64,000 bases of DNA, from assembly GCA_016785955.1 (NCBI GenBank), contig JAEUWH010000123.1, positions 1-64,000 on the forward strand. Direction: 5' to 3'. The position numbers and the translations under genes are program-made. The stretch's first letter is position 1; the number at the start of each line of letters is the position of its first letter. Below, piece after piece: positions 6,926 through 15,504 of this stretch. The notes beneath the pieces are model-generated. The model had not been told where the DNA came from, did no database searches, and saw only the letters and a list, made by a program, of their open reading frames with translations. The stretch comes from Pseudobdellovibrionaceae bacterium (GTDB taxonomy: Bacteria; Bdellovibrionota; Bdellovibrionia; Bdellovibrionales; Bdellovibrionaceae).

Positions 6926-8158
6926 ATGAGCGTAAAAGAAAGAAAAATGACCGTTGTAGATTTATTCTCGGGAGCCGGTGGACTATCATTGGGGCTAGTT
7001 CAATCGGGGTTGCAACCCATTTTAGCAGTTGATAGCTGGTCAGCAGCTATTAAAACATATACGCAAAATATTGATGATCACGCCGTTGAAGAATATGTCA
7101 GTCGAAATTTAATACTGCCTAAATCAGACATAATTGTTGGAGGTCCGCCTTGCCAAGGGTTTTCTTCAGCGGGTCTTCGACGAGTGGGTGATAAAAGAAA
7201 TACTTTGGTTACGGTATTTAGTGAACTAATTGCAGATGCAATGCCTAAAGCATTTGTGTTTGAAAATGTAGAAGGTTTTTTGACAGGTGAAAACAGTGAG
7301 TATGTTTTCGATCTTTTAACTCCTTTAATAGAAGCGGGTTATTATATTCGATTAAAGAAAGTAAACGCCGCTAACTTCGGAATTCCACAGCATCGAAAAA
7401 GAGTCATTGCAATTGGCGGTTTGGGTTTTGACCCAGGGTTCCCAGAAATTACTCATAGAGCCTTTGGCGCTCCCGGTGCAACTATTCTTGGAAAAAATTT
7501 ACCCCCTACGCCAGGAGTGTTAGATGCGATTGGAGATCTTCCCGTTTCGGCAAAAGAAGTCTCTAGTAGTCCGATTCAAGGGCATTTTTCGACGGCGTTG
7601 GATGAAGATGATTTGAAAAGGGTGAGTGCATTGAAGGAAGGTCAAACGATGAAAGATCTTCCAGAAAGTTTATGGCATGATACTTTTAAAAAAAGAGCTC
7701 ATCGACGAGTCATGGATGGAACGCCGACTGAAAGAAGAGGTGGTGCTCCCGCAGGAATTCGTCGATTGAACGGTGGTGAGCCATCTAAGACAATTACGGG
7801 TGGTGCTCGCAGCGAATTTATTCATCCTTCCGAGAACAGATATTTAACTTTGCGTGAGTGCGCAAGGATTCAGACCTTTCCTGATAATTTCATTTTTTGT
7901 GGAACTCTTGCCGAGCAAGGTCAGCAAATTGGAAATGCTGTTCCGCCAAGACTTGGATTTCTTATTGGAAGCCACCTAAAAAAGATAGTGCAAGAAAATC
8001 ATAAGGGTATTGGCACACAGACAAAAGGTCGTCTCCTAGAGTTTACGCCCACTGAATCCAATGGCATGAGTCCCGCCTTAAAAAATTTAGTGCATCAGAT
8101 TCACGTTCGATTTTCATACAGTAAAACGAGTCCTAATGGCGGTCAAATTTCTATATGA
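6926..8158 (+). CDS. C5-cytosine DNA methyltransferase (type II R-M)
   Basis: All key C5-methyltransferase motifs are present in order: DLFSGAGG (motif I, SAM binding), GGPPCQGFS (motif IV with the catalytic cysteine), ENVEGF (motif VI), QHRKRV (motif VIII), then RECARIQTFPDNF (IX) and QIGNAVPP (X). The target-recognition region lies between VIII and IX. I place the start at the ATG at 6926; an ATG at 6947, directly before VVDLFSG, is an alternative, and neither has a strong ribosome site. The stop overlaps the nuclease gene start (ATGA). It should protect host DNA at the nuclease's site. Confidence 0.93.
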   Translation: MSVKERKMTVVDLFSGAGGLSLGLVQSGLQPILAVDSWSAAIKTYTQNIDDHAVEEYVSRNLILPKSDIIVGGPPCQGFSSAGLRRVGDKRNTLVTVFSELIADAMPKAFVFENVEGFLTGENSEYVFDLLTPLIEAGYYIRLKKVNAANFGIPQHRKRVIAIGGLGFDPGFPEITHRAFGAPGATILGKNLPPTPGVLDAIGDLPVSAKEVSSSPIQGHFSTALDEDDLKRVSALKEGQTMKDLPESLWHDTFKKRAHRRVMDGTPTERRGGAPAGIRRLNGGEPSKTITGGARSEFIHPSENRYLTLRECARIQTFPDNFIFCGTLAEQGQQIGNAVPPRLGFLIGSHLKKIVQENHKGIGTQTKGRLLEFTPTESNGMSPALKNLVHQIHVRFSYSKTSPNGGQISI

Positions 8159-9216
8159 GTTTAAGCCAGCTTGAAAAGTCAGCAATCGAAAAGGTCAAAT
8201 CGGTAGGGAGTTCTGAATTAGCTATCCCGTTGTCTGATTCGGTGTGTGTATACTTGTGCATGTTAATCATTCGCGACTTGAATCTTGCCGCGCACTTTCC
8301 TGAACTAAAAATCGACAAGAAAGGATTCTATGAAGGCATTCCTGGCTATGAGCAAGAAATACTTGGTATTGATTTTTGGTCATTGGTTGAAAAATTATTT
8401 TCAATCCGCAGGGATGCCATCACTTATTTTTCTTGTCTGGCCTCATTACAGAAAGGCCGGTTAAAATTTCAAAAAATTTTAGAGAGTCAACCTTTTGCAA
8501 CCGCAGAGCAAATTGGACCCAGGAGTCTGCTTCAATATGGTACTTTGGGATCAAGGGCGTTGGCACATTTTTTAGTCTGGCGTAAATGGCTTTATGATAT
8601 TGATAATCGAGCGGCGCAAGAAACGGGATATATTTTTGAACCCATCATTGCTCATTCAATTGGGGGTATTCCAATTGGCGCAGCGAAAAGCCCTATTCGT
8701 CGACATGCAGATGTCAACAAGGGAAGACAAGTCGATTGCATCGTTAAAAAGCGAGCCTATGAATTTAAGATGAGAGTGACAATAGCAGCGAGCGGTCAAG
8801 GTCGGTGGAAAGAAGAATTAGATTTTCCAACTGACTGCAAAGCAAGTGGTTACACTCCTGTTTTGGTGGTTTTTGATTCTACCGAAAACCCAAAACTGAC
8901 CGAGCTTGTTAAGGTATTCAAAGAAAATATGGGTGAAGTGTATATCGGCGAAAATGCTTGGAAACATCTTGAAGGCATTGCCGGAGATACGATGTCGGTA
9001 TTTCTTGAAAAATATGTGAGAACCCCAATTGATTCTATTCTTGAAGAGGTCAAAGCCAGGCCTTTGGATTCTTTAAGTTTAGTTCAGGACAGCAAAGGCG
9101 TTCAAATTAAAGTGGGACAGCATACGCTGTTTATTGAAAGAAAAATGTCATTACTTTCCGATAACAAGAATGATCTTCCGGACGACATAGAGGAAGAAAC
9201 TTCTGGAGTCGAGTGA
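8155..9216 (+). CDS. Type II restriction endonuclease, possibly ApaLI-like
   Basis: A 353-residue protein translationally coupled to the methyltransferase (4-base overlap). A PD-(D/E)xK core is visible at GRQVDCIVKKRAYEFKMR: Asp, then Glu-x-Lys nine residues on, followed by TIAASGQGRWKEELDFPTDC and a PVLVVFDSTENPKL strand. That central block resembles my recollection of the ApaLI-like nuclease family (GTGCAC cutters), but I could not search it, so the specificity is a guess. The nuclease assignment rests on the catalytic motif plus the gene order, and is firm. Confidence 0.8.
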   Translation: MSLSQLEKSAIEKVKSVGSSELAIPLSDSVCVYLCMLIIRDLNLAAHFPELKIDKKGFYEGIPGYEQEILGIDFWSLVEKLFSIRRDAITYFSCLASLQKGRLKFQKILESQPFATAEQIGPRSLLQYGTLGSRALAHFLVWRKWLYDIDNRAAQETGYIFEPIIAHSIGGIPIGAAKSPIRRHADVNKGRQVDCIVKKRAYEFKMRVTIAASGQGRWKEELDFPTDCKASGYTPVLVVFDSTENPKLTELVKVFKENMGEVYIGENAWKHLEGIAGDTMSVFLEKYVRTPIDSILEEVKARPLDSLSLVQDSKGVQIKVGQHTLFIERKMSLLSDNKNDLPDDIEEETSGVE

Positions 9217-9263
9217 GTACAGGCTTATCAAAATCTATGTTTGAATTTATTAAAAGGAGATAT

Positions 9264-9746
9264 ATGTTCTCGACAAAAACGACTCAGGAAGGTTTCAGTG
9301 TAATAGGATTGCAAATCAGAACGACTAACTCTAAGGAAATGTCTGGTGAAGGAAAAATTCAAACTCTTTGGGAACAGTTTTATTCTGAGCAAATTGTTTC
9401 TAAAGTACCTAGTAGAATCGAAGATAATATTTATGCAGTTTATCATGATTACGAAAGCGACGCGAGTGGTGAGTACTCCCTTACTGTGGGATTAAAGGTA
9501 AGAGCCGATGCGGTTCCCTCTAATGGGTTACATCTTGTCCATATTCCCCCGCAAGGCTACATGAAATTTACAACCGATAAAGGTCAAATGCCAACGATTG
9601 TGATCGATTGCTGGAAGCATATCTGGGAGAAAACAATGCAATCGGAATTGAACAGAAAGTATTCCGCAGATTTTGAAATCTATGATCAGCGATGTTCTGA
9701 TCCCAGATCTGCTCAGTTGGACATTTATATAGCGCTTAATAAATAG
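9264..9746 (+). CDS. GyrI-like effector-binding-domain protein
   Basis: The start is set by an AAAGGAGA site 5 bases before the ATG at 9264; an in-frame GTG at 9213 overlapping the nuclease stop is weaker. The ~160-residue protein matches the standalone GyrI/AraC effector-binding fold: FSVIGLQIRTTNSKEM, then LWEQFYSE, an IYAVYHDYESDASGEYSLTV strand pair, and the C-terminal FEIYD...AQLDIYIAL. Family members bind small hydrophobic ligands or proteins such as gyrase. It sits third in the restriction-modification operon, so it might modulate it, but it could be a passenger. No HTH is seen. Confidence 0.7.
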   Translation: MFSTKTTQEGFSVIGLQIRTTNSKEMSGEGKIQTLWEQFYSEQIVSKVPSRIEDNIYAVYHDYESDASGEYSLTVGLKVRADAVPSNGLHLVHIPPQGYMKFTTDKGQMPTIVIDCWKHIWEKTMQSELNRKYSADFEIYDQRCSDPRSAQLDIYIALNK

Positions 9747-10083
9747 TTAAGCGGACTTGTGCCATATGATCTAAGACCACAATCCGTTCAAGTATTTTGG
9801 TATGTATGCAGCTTGCCTGTAGGCATTTATCGCGCTCATGTTGCCATTTTTTTTGTGCGACTATCAGATCGGCTTTTTCTTTAGGCTTTAGTCTGGAGAG
9901 CACTTTACTGTATACAATATCTAGCTCGGTATCTAAGGCTGAAAGATCATTGCTTTTGCAGATGAGTCTTTCAGTCAAGGTTAACTTATCACTAAAAACG
10001 CAGAGTGAACGTGGAGCGGACTTCGAAGAAAGTGGCATGAGTGCTAGAAATAGTGAATACAAAACCAGCGGTCGAATGTTCAT
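9736..10083 (-). CDS. Secreted LprI/DUF1311-like protein
   Basis: 115 residues with a signal peptide (MNIRPLVLYSLFLALMPLSS) and a compact DUF1311/LprI domain: a TERLIC segment, then LDTELDIVYSKVL, AQKKWQHERDKC and CIHTKILERI. Conserved cysteines probably form two disulfides in the periplasm. Some family members inhibit lysozyme, but most are uncharacterised. Its start overlaps the stop of the DUF2239 gene (ATGA), so the two are coupled. Its 3' end overlaps the GyrI-like gene on the other strand by 11 bases. Confidence 0.75.
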   Translation of the reverse strand: MNIRPLVLYSLFLALMPLSSKSAPRSLCVFSDKLTLTERLICKSNDLSALDTELDIVYSKVLSRLKPKEKADLIVAQKKWQHERDKCLQASCIHTKILERIVVLDHMAQVRLTIY

Positions 10084-10661
10084 TTTGCATCCTCATTGAA
10101 TACATCTTCTGCCAATGTGAGCGTGTGTTTGACAATATCTTCTGGCCACTTCAGAATTAGGCCCCTAAATTTCTTTTCGTCTTTACGATATAAAAATCTG
10201 AGAGCCTCTTCGTAATTTGGTAAATCACCGGCGATGGCGTGTAAGAATTTATAGACTGTCTCTTGTGCCTGTTTAACTTTCATTTTTGGTGATGTATTTG
10301 ATTTCATTTTTTCGTCGACTAAATGACGAATGGTTGCCGATGCCCCGCCTGGTTGGTTAGAGAGCCACTCCCAATGGGTCGGACGGAGTGAAATTTCTCG
10401 GGCTACGACTCCCAATTTGGGCCGTCCTGGTCCGGGATTAGCCGTCTCTGTCTCTTGATTTTTGAAAATTTTCAGACGTTCGAGAACCTCTTTTTCGGTT
10501 CCACTTAAGTCCAAATCCATTTGCTTCCCTGAAAAATCACTGAAAATTAAAATACGCGCGTCACGATGGGATTTAATTCGTTTGCGTACATCCAACGCGA
10601 CTTCATCTAGGCTGCCTTGTGCAATTAAATTGAAATTATCGAATGCGGTATAGTTAAACAT
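10080..10661 (-). CDS. DUF2239 family protein
   Basis: 193 residues. The diagnostic DUF2239 block is clear: GPGRPKLGVVAREISLRP, then HWEWLSNQPGGASATIRHLVDE. The N-terminal half (about residues 1-75) is the family's TAFDNFNLIAQGSLDEVAL region. The function is unknown; the ARExSLxPxHWxWL stretch looks like a DNA-contacting ribbon-helix segment, which is only inference. The ATG at 10661 has an AGGTGA ribosome site that lies inside the left arm of the 31-bp inverted repeat. The LprI-like gene follows, coupled by an ATGA overlap. Confidence 0.85.
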   Translation of the reverse strand: MFNYTAFDNFNLIAQGSLDEVALDVRKRIKSHRDARILIFSDFSGKQMDLDLSGTEKEVLERLKIFKNQETETANPGPGRPKLGVVAREISLRPTHWEWLSNQPGGASATIRHLVDEKMKSNTSPKMKVKQAQETVYKFLHAIAGDLPNYEEALRFLYRKDEKKFRGLILKWPEDIVKHTLTLAEDVFNEDAK

Positions 10662-10663
10662 TT

Positions 10664-10743
10664 TTCACCTCGTATAATTAATATTACCCGGATAAAATTA
10701 AAAAAGCAATAATATCCGGGTAATATTAATTATACGAGGTGAA
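10664..10743. repeat. Perfect 31-bp inverted repeat with 18-bp spacer
   Basis: Bases 10664-10694 and 10713-10743 are exact reverse complements over all 31 positions. Each arm contains a TATCCGGGTAATATTAATTA core and a GAGGTGAA ribosome-site sequence. The left arm serves the DUF2239 gene. The right arm leads into an ATG followed by only eight sense codons and a stop (10748-10774). It therefore looks like an inverted duplication of one promoter/leader, or a large dyad operator. Confidence 0.9.
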
Positions 10744-10926
10744 GCGAATGGGTTGGCTGAGCTAAGTATATAGAATGGTGAGATTTTTATAACATTGGAA
10801 CTGTATCATATTTAGCCAAAGTGTTTCATTCAGGGAATACGTTTTAAATAGAGACAAACGTTCTAAAAATTTTGAATTGTGGCTTAACAGTTGTTAATAT
10901 TATTTAATATAGGGACGGGGATTTGT

Positions 10927-11565
10927 ATGAGACGTAAAAATCAAAAGGGCTTTTCACTTGTGGAACTTCTAGCGGTCGTTGCTGTTATTGGAATTTTAGC
11001 AATTATTGCTGTTCCCAATTATCAAAAATTTCGTGTTAAGACTCTTCAAGCCGAAGCTAAAACTTTGTTGGCGGCACTGCACGCGTCTCAGCACTCATTC
11101 TTTTTGGAATATCAGGGGTATCATTCGTCTTTGAAAGTATTAGGCGTCGCACCCCAAGGTCGATCGCGTTACAACATCGGATTTGGTGATGTCGGCACCG
11201 TGCCGGCAAATGCTCCGACCGAAACAAACTTTCTATATTCTAAGAGGATCTGCTCTGGCGCTTTTGGGCTGGGCGCAGATCTAAATTGCGAAATGATCTT
11301 GGAAACACCTGAAATTGCCAATTCGTACACGGTAACAGCGACCGGTTACAGTGCCGCTGCTTTAGGTTATGAAGATCTATTGATTGCGCAAAGTGAACAC
11401 CCATCGACCAGTTATTTAGCTCGGTTAATTATAGGAAAAGAAGCCAATGCAAGTACTCCTATTATACCTAGTACGGCCATAGTCATTGATGGTTGGTTTA
11501 TAAATCAAGATAACCAACTATCAAACCAAAAGCTGTACGATAAAAAAGCTATTACTCCAAATTAA
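10927..11565 (+). CDS. Type IV pilin-like / pseudopilin protein
   Basis: The ATG at 10927 gives a short basic leader MRRKNQKG followed by FSLVELLAVVAVIGILAIIA, a textbook class III signal. Cleavage falls after Gly8, with Phe at +1 and the conserved Glu at +5, and the hydrophobic helix also serves for assembly. The mature part (about 205 residues) is a globular head with a cysteine pair (ICSGAF and LNCEM) and no family I can name. It would be processed by PilD and assembled by a type IV pilus or type II secretion machine encoded elsewhere. Single gene, ending 2 bases from the convergent sugE. Confidence 0.85.
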   Translation: MRRKNQKGFSLVELLAVVAVIGILAIIAVPNYQKFRVKTLQAEAKTLLAALHASQHSFFLEYQGYHSSLKVLGVAPQGRSRYNIGFGDVGTVPANAPTETNFLYSKRICSGAFGLGADLNCEMILETPEIANSYTVTATGYSAAALGYEDLLIAQSEHPSTSYLARLIIGKEANASTPIIPSTAIVIDGWFINQDNQLSNQKLYDKKAITPN

Positions 11566-11567
11566 TA

Positions 11568-11894
11568 TTAACCTGTTAGTTTCAGTCCAATAATCGATAC
11601 AAGAAGCATCACCAGAAATATTATTCTGGCCACTGATACCGTTTCCTTGAATAAAATAATTCCCAAAATCGCTGCGCCAAGAGCGCCGATTCCAACCCAA
11701 ACGCCATAGGCAGTTCCAATAGGAAGGGTTTGGCTAGCTTTACCCAGTAAAATCATGGATAAGACTAATGATATAAGTGTGAAAATAGTAGGACCTATTT
11801 TTGTAAAACCGTCTGTGTATTTCAGGCCAATAGCCCAACAAATTTCTAAAAGTCCCGCAATAACAAGAAGAGTCCAGGACATGGATAAAGACAT
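11568..11894 (-). CDS. sugE: SMR-family guanidinium exporter SugE/Gdx
   Basis: 108 residues with four transmembrane helices, normal SMR length. The active-site glutamate lies in the first helix (LLEICWAIGLKYTDGF), where Gdx/SugE proteins share WAxGLKYTxGF. The GTAYGVWVGIGALGAA segment in helix 3 is also characteristic of the SugE branch rather than EmrE, and helix 4 mediates dimerisation. It exports guanidinium in exchange for protons across the inner membrane. The guanidine-III riboswitch directly upstream supports this substrate. An AGGGG ribosome site precedes the ATG at 11894. Confidence 0.92.
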   Translation of the reverse strand: MSLSMSWTLLVIAGLLEICWAIGLKYTDGFTKIGPTIFTLISLVLSMILLGKASQTLPIGTAYGVWVGIGALGAAILGIILFKETVSVARIIFLVMLLVSIIGLKLTG

Positions 11895-11916
11895 AAATCA
11901 CCCCTTTGATTTTTAA

Positions 11917-11965
11917 TGTCCCGTCTTTGCTTTACCTCGGTACGGGTCAATCCTCGTCAGGGGCA
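11917..11965 (-). ncRNA. Guanidine-III (ykkC-III) riboswitch
   Basis: Read on the minus strand, the leader has the conserved blocks of the guanidine-III aptamer in the right order and spacing: GACGAGG, then CCGUACC 6 bases later, a GAGGU segment, and AAGACGG. CCCGU and ACGGG can pair as the second stem, and the 5' CCU pairs with AGG to form the pseudoknotted first stem. It ends about 12 bases before the sugE ribosome site, so ligand binding probably controls translation initiation. The blocks match the Thermobifida fusca aptamer sequence as I remember it. Confidence 0.82.
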
Positions 11966-12070
11966 GTCATTGCCAGTAGTTTGAGTCTATGCTTTTCATT
12001 TATATTTCGCAATAGCCAGGATATTTGTGTGAGGACACCATGTACTAAACAAAGGAGGAGTTATCGAGTT

Positions 12071-12157
12071 ATGCCTCTACAAATAAAGTGGTTCCATTTT
12101 GGTTCGTTTGTTTTTGGAAGCTTAACATTTATAAATAGATGCGATATCAAATGCTAA
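12071..12157 (+). CDS. Possible 28-residue small protein
   Basis: ATG at 12071 preceded by an exceptionally good AAAGGAGG stretch (about 12050-12058), at slightly long spacing. It encodes a short hydrophobic peptide (MPLQIKWFHFGSFVFGSLTF and a Cys-containing tail), perhaps membrane-associated. There is no family information; it could be a leader for the membrane protein gene 30 bases downstream. Low confidence. Confidence 0.25.
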   Translation: MPLQIKWFHFGSFVFGSLTFINRCDIKC

Positions 12158-12187
12158 ATTCCATACACATATTTGAGGTTAGTAAAG

Positions 12188-12697
12188 ATGAGAAAGCAAA
12201 TTGAGTCGTCCATAGAATATATTATTTTCTCGAGTCGTTGGTTTCAGGCACCATTGTATCTGGGATTAATTGTTGCTGGAATTTTGTATGCTTATAAATT
12301 TTTGGTGGAATTGATTCATCTTGTGGCGACTCTAAATACAATTACTGAAGAAGTTTTGATGCTTGGGGTGCTAACATTAGTTGATATTACGATGGTAGCA
12401 AATCTTTTAGTCATGGTTATTATTGGTGGTTATGCTACTTTTGTGAGCCGTATTGATTTGAAGGGGCATGCCGATAAACCGGATTGGTTAGACAAAATTG
12501 ATGCTGGCGCTTTGAAAGTGAAACTGGCAACGGCGCTGGTGGGTATCTCGGGCATTCATCTTTTGAAGTCGTTCATCAATATTAAAGAAAAAGATTCAGA
12601 TCAGGTTATGTGGCAGGTGATTATTCACGTTGTATTTTTGTTGAGTTCAATCATGCTGGCATACACAGAAAATCTAATGCATAAAAAACATCATTAA
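12188..12697 (+). CDS. UPF0114 family membrane protein (YqhA-like)
   Basis: About 169 residues from the ATG at 12188 (GAGGTT lies upstream). The pattern fits UPF0114: an N-terminal IEYIIFSSRWFQAPLYLGL segment, hydrophobic helices, the conserved DITMVANLLVMVIIGGYATFVS stretch, then a KPDWLDKIDAGALKVKLA loop and two C-terminal helices. Four membrane segments are expected. Its function is unknown; neighbours in other genomes are often ion or stress related, and here a cation/proton antiporter follows 90 bases downstream on the same strand. Confidence 0.85.
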   Translation: MRKQIESSIEYIIFSSRWFQAPLYLGLIVAGILYAYKFLVELIHLVATLNTITEEVLMLGVLTLVDITMVANLLVMVIIGGYATFVSRIDLKGHADKPDWLDKIDAGALKVKLATALVGISGIHLLKSFINIKEKDSDQVMWQVIIHVVFLLSSIMLAYTENLMHKKHH

Positions 12698-12786
12698 GAG
12701 ATTGATTTATTGCTCTGTGCGTTGAGTGTACATCTGCGGATGTGTTTGTGATGACCAAAAAATAAAAAAATGCCAGAGTTTTAATC

Positions 12787-14304
12787 ATGAGTTTCAAAAA
12801 GCCTTTTCGCCAAGTATTTTTTTATGCGTTTGCGATGATCATTGCTGTTGTTTTATTAGTTGGGGTTTTGCAAATAGGACAATCGAGTGGTTTGAGTCAG
12901 GTTGTTCAAGGCAGTGAAGTCAATTGGATGCAGGCTGCTCAAATTGAATTTTCAAAAAATATTTCGTCGCCGTTGACGGGCTTGATATTTCAGATTCTAA
13001 CAATTTTGGTATTTTCGAGATTCTGTTCGTATATTTTAAATATGGTTGGCCAGCCACAAGTCATTGGTGAAATGATTGCCGGCATCCTGATTGGCAAATC
13101 AGTTTTTGGATATTTTTGGCCAGAAGCCTTTGAAGCTTTGTTTCCTGATACGTCGATGCCACGGTTATATTTTTTAAGTCAAATTGGATTGGTATTTTTC
13201 ATGTTCATCGTTGGTTTGAATTTGAAAATATCCGAGTTAAGAAATCGCGGTTCCGCAGCTGTTATGATTTCTCATGCAAGTATTGTCTTACCCTTTATTT
13301 TAGGATGTATTTTTGCCATGGGTTTATATAAGCCTTATGGCCCGGCAAACTATGACTTTATCTCATTTGCATTGTTCATTGGAATTGCAATGAGTATTAC
13401 CGCATTTCCCGTATTGGCTCGCATACTTCAAGAACGTCAGATGACAAATACACCGTTAGGGGCGATGGCTTTAACGTGTGCGGCCGTGGATGATGTGACG
13501 GCTTGGTGTGTTTTAGCAAGTGTCATAGGCATTGTTCGCGCTGGCTCGGCGTTGAATGCCGTGGTGATTCTTTTGTCGGCACTGATGTACGTAGTATTTA
13601 TGCTAAAATTGGCCAGACCATTTATTGAAAAAAGATTGCACTCGGCCGTTGCCGCAGGTGAGGTAACGCGAGGTCAACTGGCATTTATATTTTGCATAGT
13701 TTTAGGCTCGGCTATGGTAGCAGAAGTCATTGGTATTCATGCTGTGTTTGGTGCTTTTTTGGCGGGCGTAGTTATGCCACAAAATCATTTGTTGCGCTCG
13801 CAACTGATAGGGAAACTAGAAGATGTTACGGTGGTTGTACTATTGCCTCTGTTTTTTGTATACACAGGTATTCGTACACAAATTGGTTTGTTAGACAGTT
13901 GGCAGGCATGGTTAGTATGTTTGGCGGTGGTGGCCGTTGCCATTGTTGGTAAAATGCTAGGTTCGGCTCTGGCGGCTCGTTGGACGGGAATGACATGGCC
14001 AGATTCATGGGCATTAGGCGCATTGATGAATACGCGGGGTTTAATGGAACTGATTGTTTTGAATATCGGCTATGACTTGGGAATTCTTTCTCCGACTTTA
14101 TTTACAATGTTCGTTGTTATGGCGATTGTAACCACCACGATGACGGCACCTATCCTGTCCTTGATATTGCCTATGAAACTTCGAAATGATTTTGAAAAGT
14201 CTTTCGAGGTAGCTAAGCCCGTATATATCGATGCGATGAATTCTGCCAGCCAATGTGGTCGTAGGCGCGAGGATAAGTCTGAGCAAAGCCATTTGCGATC
14301 CTAA
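12787..14304 (+). CDS. CPA2-type cation/proton antiporter
   Basis: 505 residues with about 12-13 membrane helices. The first (VFFYAFAMIIAVVLLVGVLQ) precedes a short periplasmic loop and the Na+/H+-exchanger core. The family signature includes GQPQVIGEMIAGILIGKS, the MSITAFPVLARILQE helix and AAVDDVTAWCVLA, whose paired aspartates form the ion-binding site as in NapA/KefB-type proteins. IHAVFGAFLAGVVMPQ and MNTRGLMELIVLNIG are typical later helices. It lacks a C-terminal RCK/TrkA domain. It probably exchanges Na+ or K+ for H+ across the inner membrane. Confidence 0.9.
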   Translation: MSFKKPFRQVFFYAFAMIIAVVLLVGVLQIGQSSGLSQVVQGSEVNWMQAAQIEFSKNISSPLTGLIFQILTILVFSRFCSYILNMVGQPQVIGEMIAGILIGKSVFGYFWPEAFEALFPDTSMPRLYFLSQIGLVFFMFIVGLNLKISELRNRGSAAVMISHASIVLPFILGCIFAMGLYKPYGPANYDFISFALFIGIAMSITAFPVLARILQERQMTNTPLGAMALTCAAVDDVTAWCVLASVIGIVRAGSALNAVVILLSALMYVVFMLKLARPFIEKRLHSAVAAGEVTRGQLAFIFCIVLGSAMVAEVIGIHAVFGAFLAGVVMPQNHLLRSQLIGKLEDVTVVVLLPLFFVYTGIRTQIGLLDSWQAWLVCLAVVAVAIVGKMLGSALAARWTGMTWPDSWALGALMNTRGLMELIVLNIGYDLGILSPTLFTMFVVMAIVTTTMTAPILSLILPMKLRNDFEKSFEVAKPVYIDAMNSASQCGRRREDKSEQSHLRS

Positions 14305-14359
14305 CGAGTGTTCACGTTCGCTATTTTGACATTTAATGTTGAAAACAGGGCGAGCAAAA

Positions 14360-15481
14360 CTATGCTTTCTCAAGTTTCAACAATTTAGTAACTTCCTTCG
14401 ATCGCGCTAAATGTAGAATATCATTCTCATCATTTATTTTAGAGTGTGTTGGGCGGGTTTCCAAAGTTTCAATAATTTTTAGCTTGGCATTTTGGATCCA
14501 CTCACTTAGCTCATTTGTCTTTCTTAATCCTAAATGCTCGGCTAAATCAGAAATGATCAGCCAGGCCTGCCCCCTGTCATTAAGATGCTTTCCTACACCG
14601 TTTAAAAATCCCTTTAGCATTTGGCTGCCTTCGTCGTAAACTGCATTTTCGATGGATGATGTTGGTTTGGCCGGTAACCAAGGAGGATTACAAATAATCA
14701 GATCTGCATTTCCCTGAGGAAATAAATTGGTCATTTCGATACGCACCTGTTTTTCAAACCCCAAACTTTTGATATTTTCATTGGCGCAGGCAATGGCTCT
14801 GGAATCCATGTCTGTTGCGATAATATTGGGGATGCCCCGTTGAGCTAAGATGGCAGAAATGACGCCACTACCAGTTCCGATATCAAATGCTATTTTGGTG
14901 TCGCCAGGAAGGGTAGCGTGCGCGATCAAATTCAAATACTCGCCGCGAATAGGTGAAAATACACCATAGTGTGCATGTATTTTTTTTGCCTCAAGTGCGG
15001 CGATAGAAATTCCTTTTTTTCGCCATTCATAGGCTCCCACGAAACCAAGTAATTCGCGCAGACTCACTAAAAATGCATTCTTTGGGGGAGTGATCGCCTC
15101 GACGATAATTTGGCGTAAATCGGGAGCTTTAGGTAATTGAATCGAAAGATCGGCTTCAACACGTATTAAAAGGCGGCCTAATAGCTGCGCTCGGTATGCT
15201 TGAAATTGACGATGGCGATAAAACTCTTTAGTCAAATCAGTATCTGATGAATCAGGTTTCTTAATTCGTCGTTGAACAGCTTGAAGTAAATTTTTGGCAT
15301 TATGGTAATTACCATTCCAAACGAAAGAGGTCCCTTGGCTTGCTAAGCTAGTGTATCGATGCGCCGGAAATGTATCATCCACCATAATTACCTTTTTAGG
15401 CATGGGGAATTGACTTTCACTGACCCAGTCTAAGGTCACTGATTTGTCTTTATCAATAAAAGAGAGAGGGGCGGAAAACAT
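14360..15481 (-). CDS. SAM-dependent methyltransferase with NPPW motif
   Basis: 373 residues. The C-terminal half is a class I methyltransferase: FDIGTGSGVISAILAQRG (motif I), IIATDMDSRAIACANENI (acidic loop) and the catalytic NPPWLPA, which marks N-methylases of the HemK/RsmC/PrmA type acting on amino groups in protein or RNA. The N-terminal ~170 residues are a divergent substrate domain that I cannot assign. The last part (SEWIQNAKLKIIETLETRP) resembles the end of small-RNA methylases. The start is uncertain because AAAGGA abuts the ATG at 15481. It may be cotranscribed with the Rieske-flavodoxin gene just upstream. Confidence 0.75.
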   Translation of the reverse strand: MFSAPLSFIDKDKSVTLDWVSESQFPMPKKVIMVDDTFPAHRYTSLASQGTSFVWNGNYHNAKNLLQAVQRRIKKPDSSDTDLTKEFYRHRQFQAYRAQLLGRLLIRVEADLSIQLPKAPDLRQIIVEAITPPKNAFLVSLRELLGFVGAYEWRKKGISIAALEAKKIHAHYGVFSPIRGEYLNLIAHATLPGDTKIAFDIGTGSGVISAILAQRGIPNIIATDMDSRAIACANENIKSLGFEKQVRIEMTNLFPQGNADLIICNPPWLPAKPTSSIENAVYDEGSQMLKGFLNGVGKHLNDRGQAWLIISDLAEHLGLRKTNELSEWIQNAKLKIIETLETRPTHSKINDENDILHLARSKEVTKLLKLEKA

Positions 15482-15504
15482 TCCTTTGAATATAGAGATC
15501 GAGT

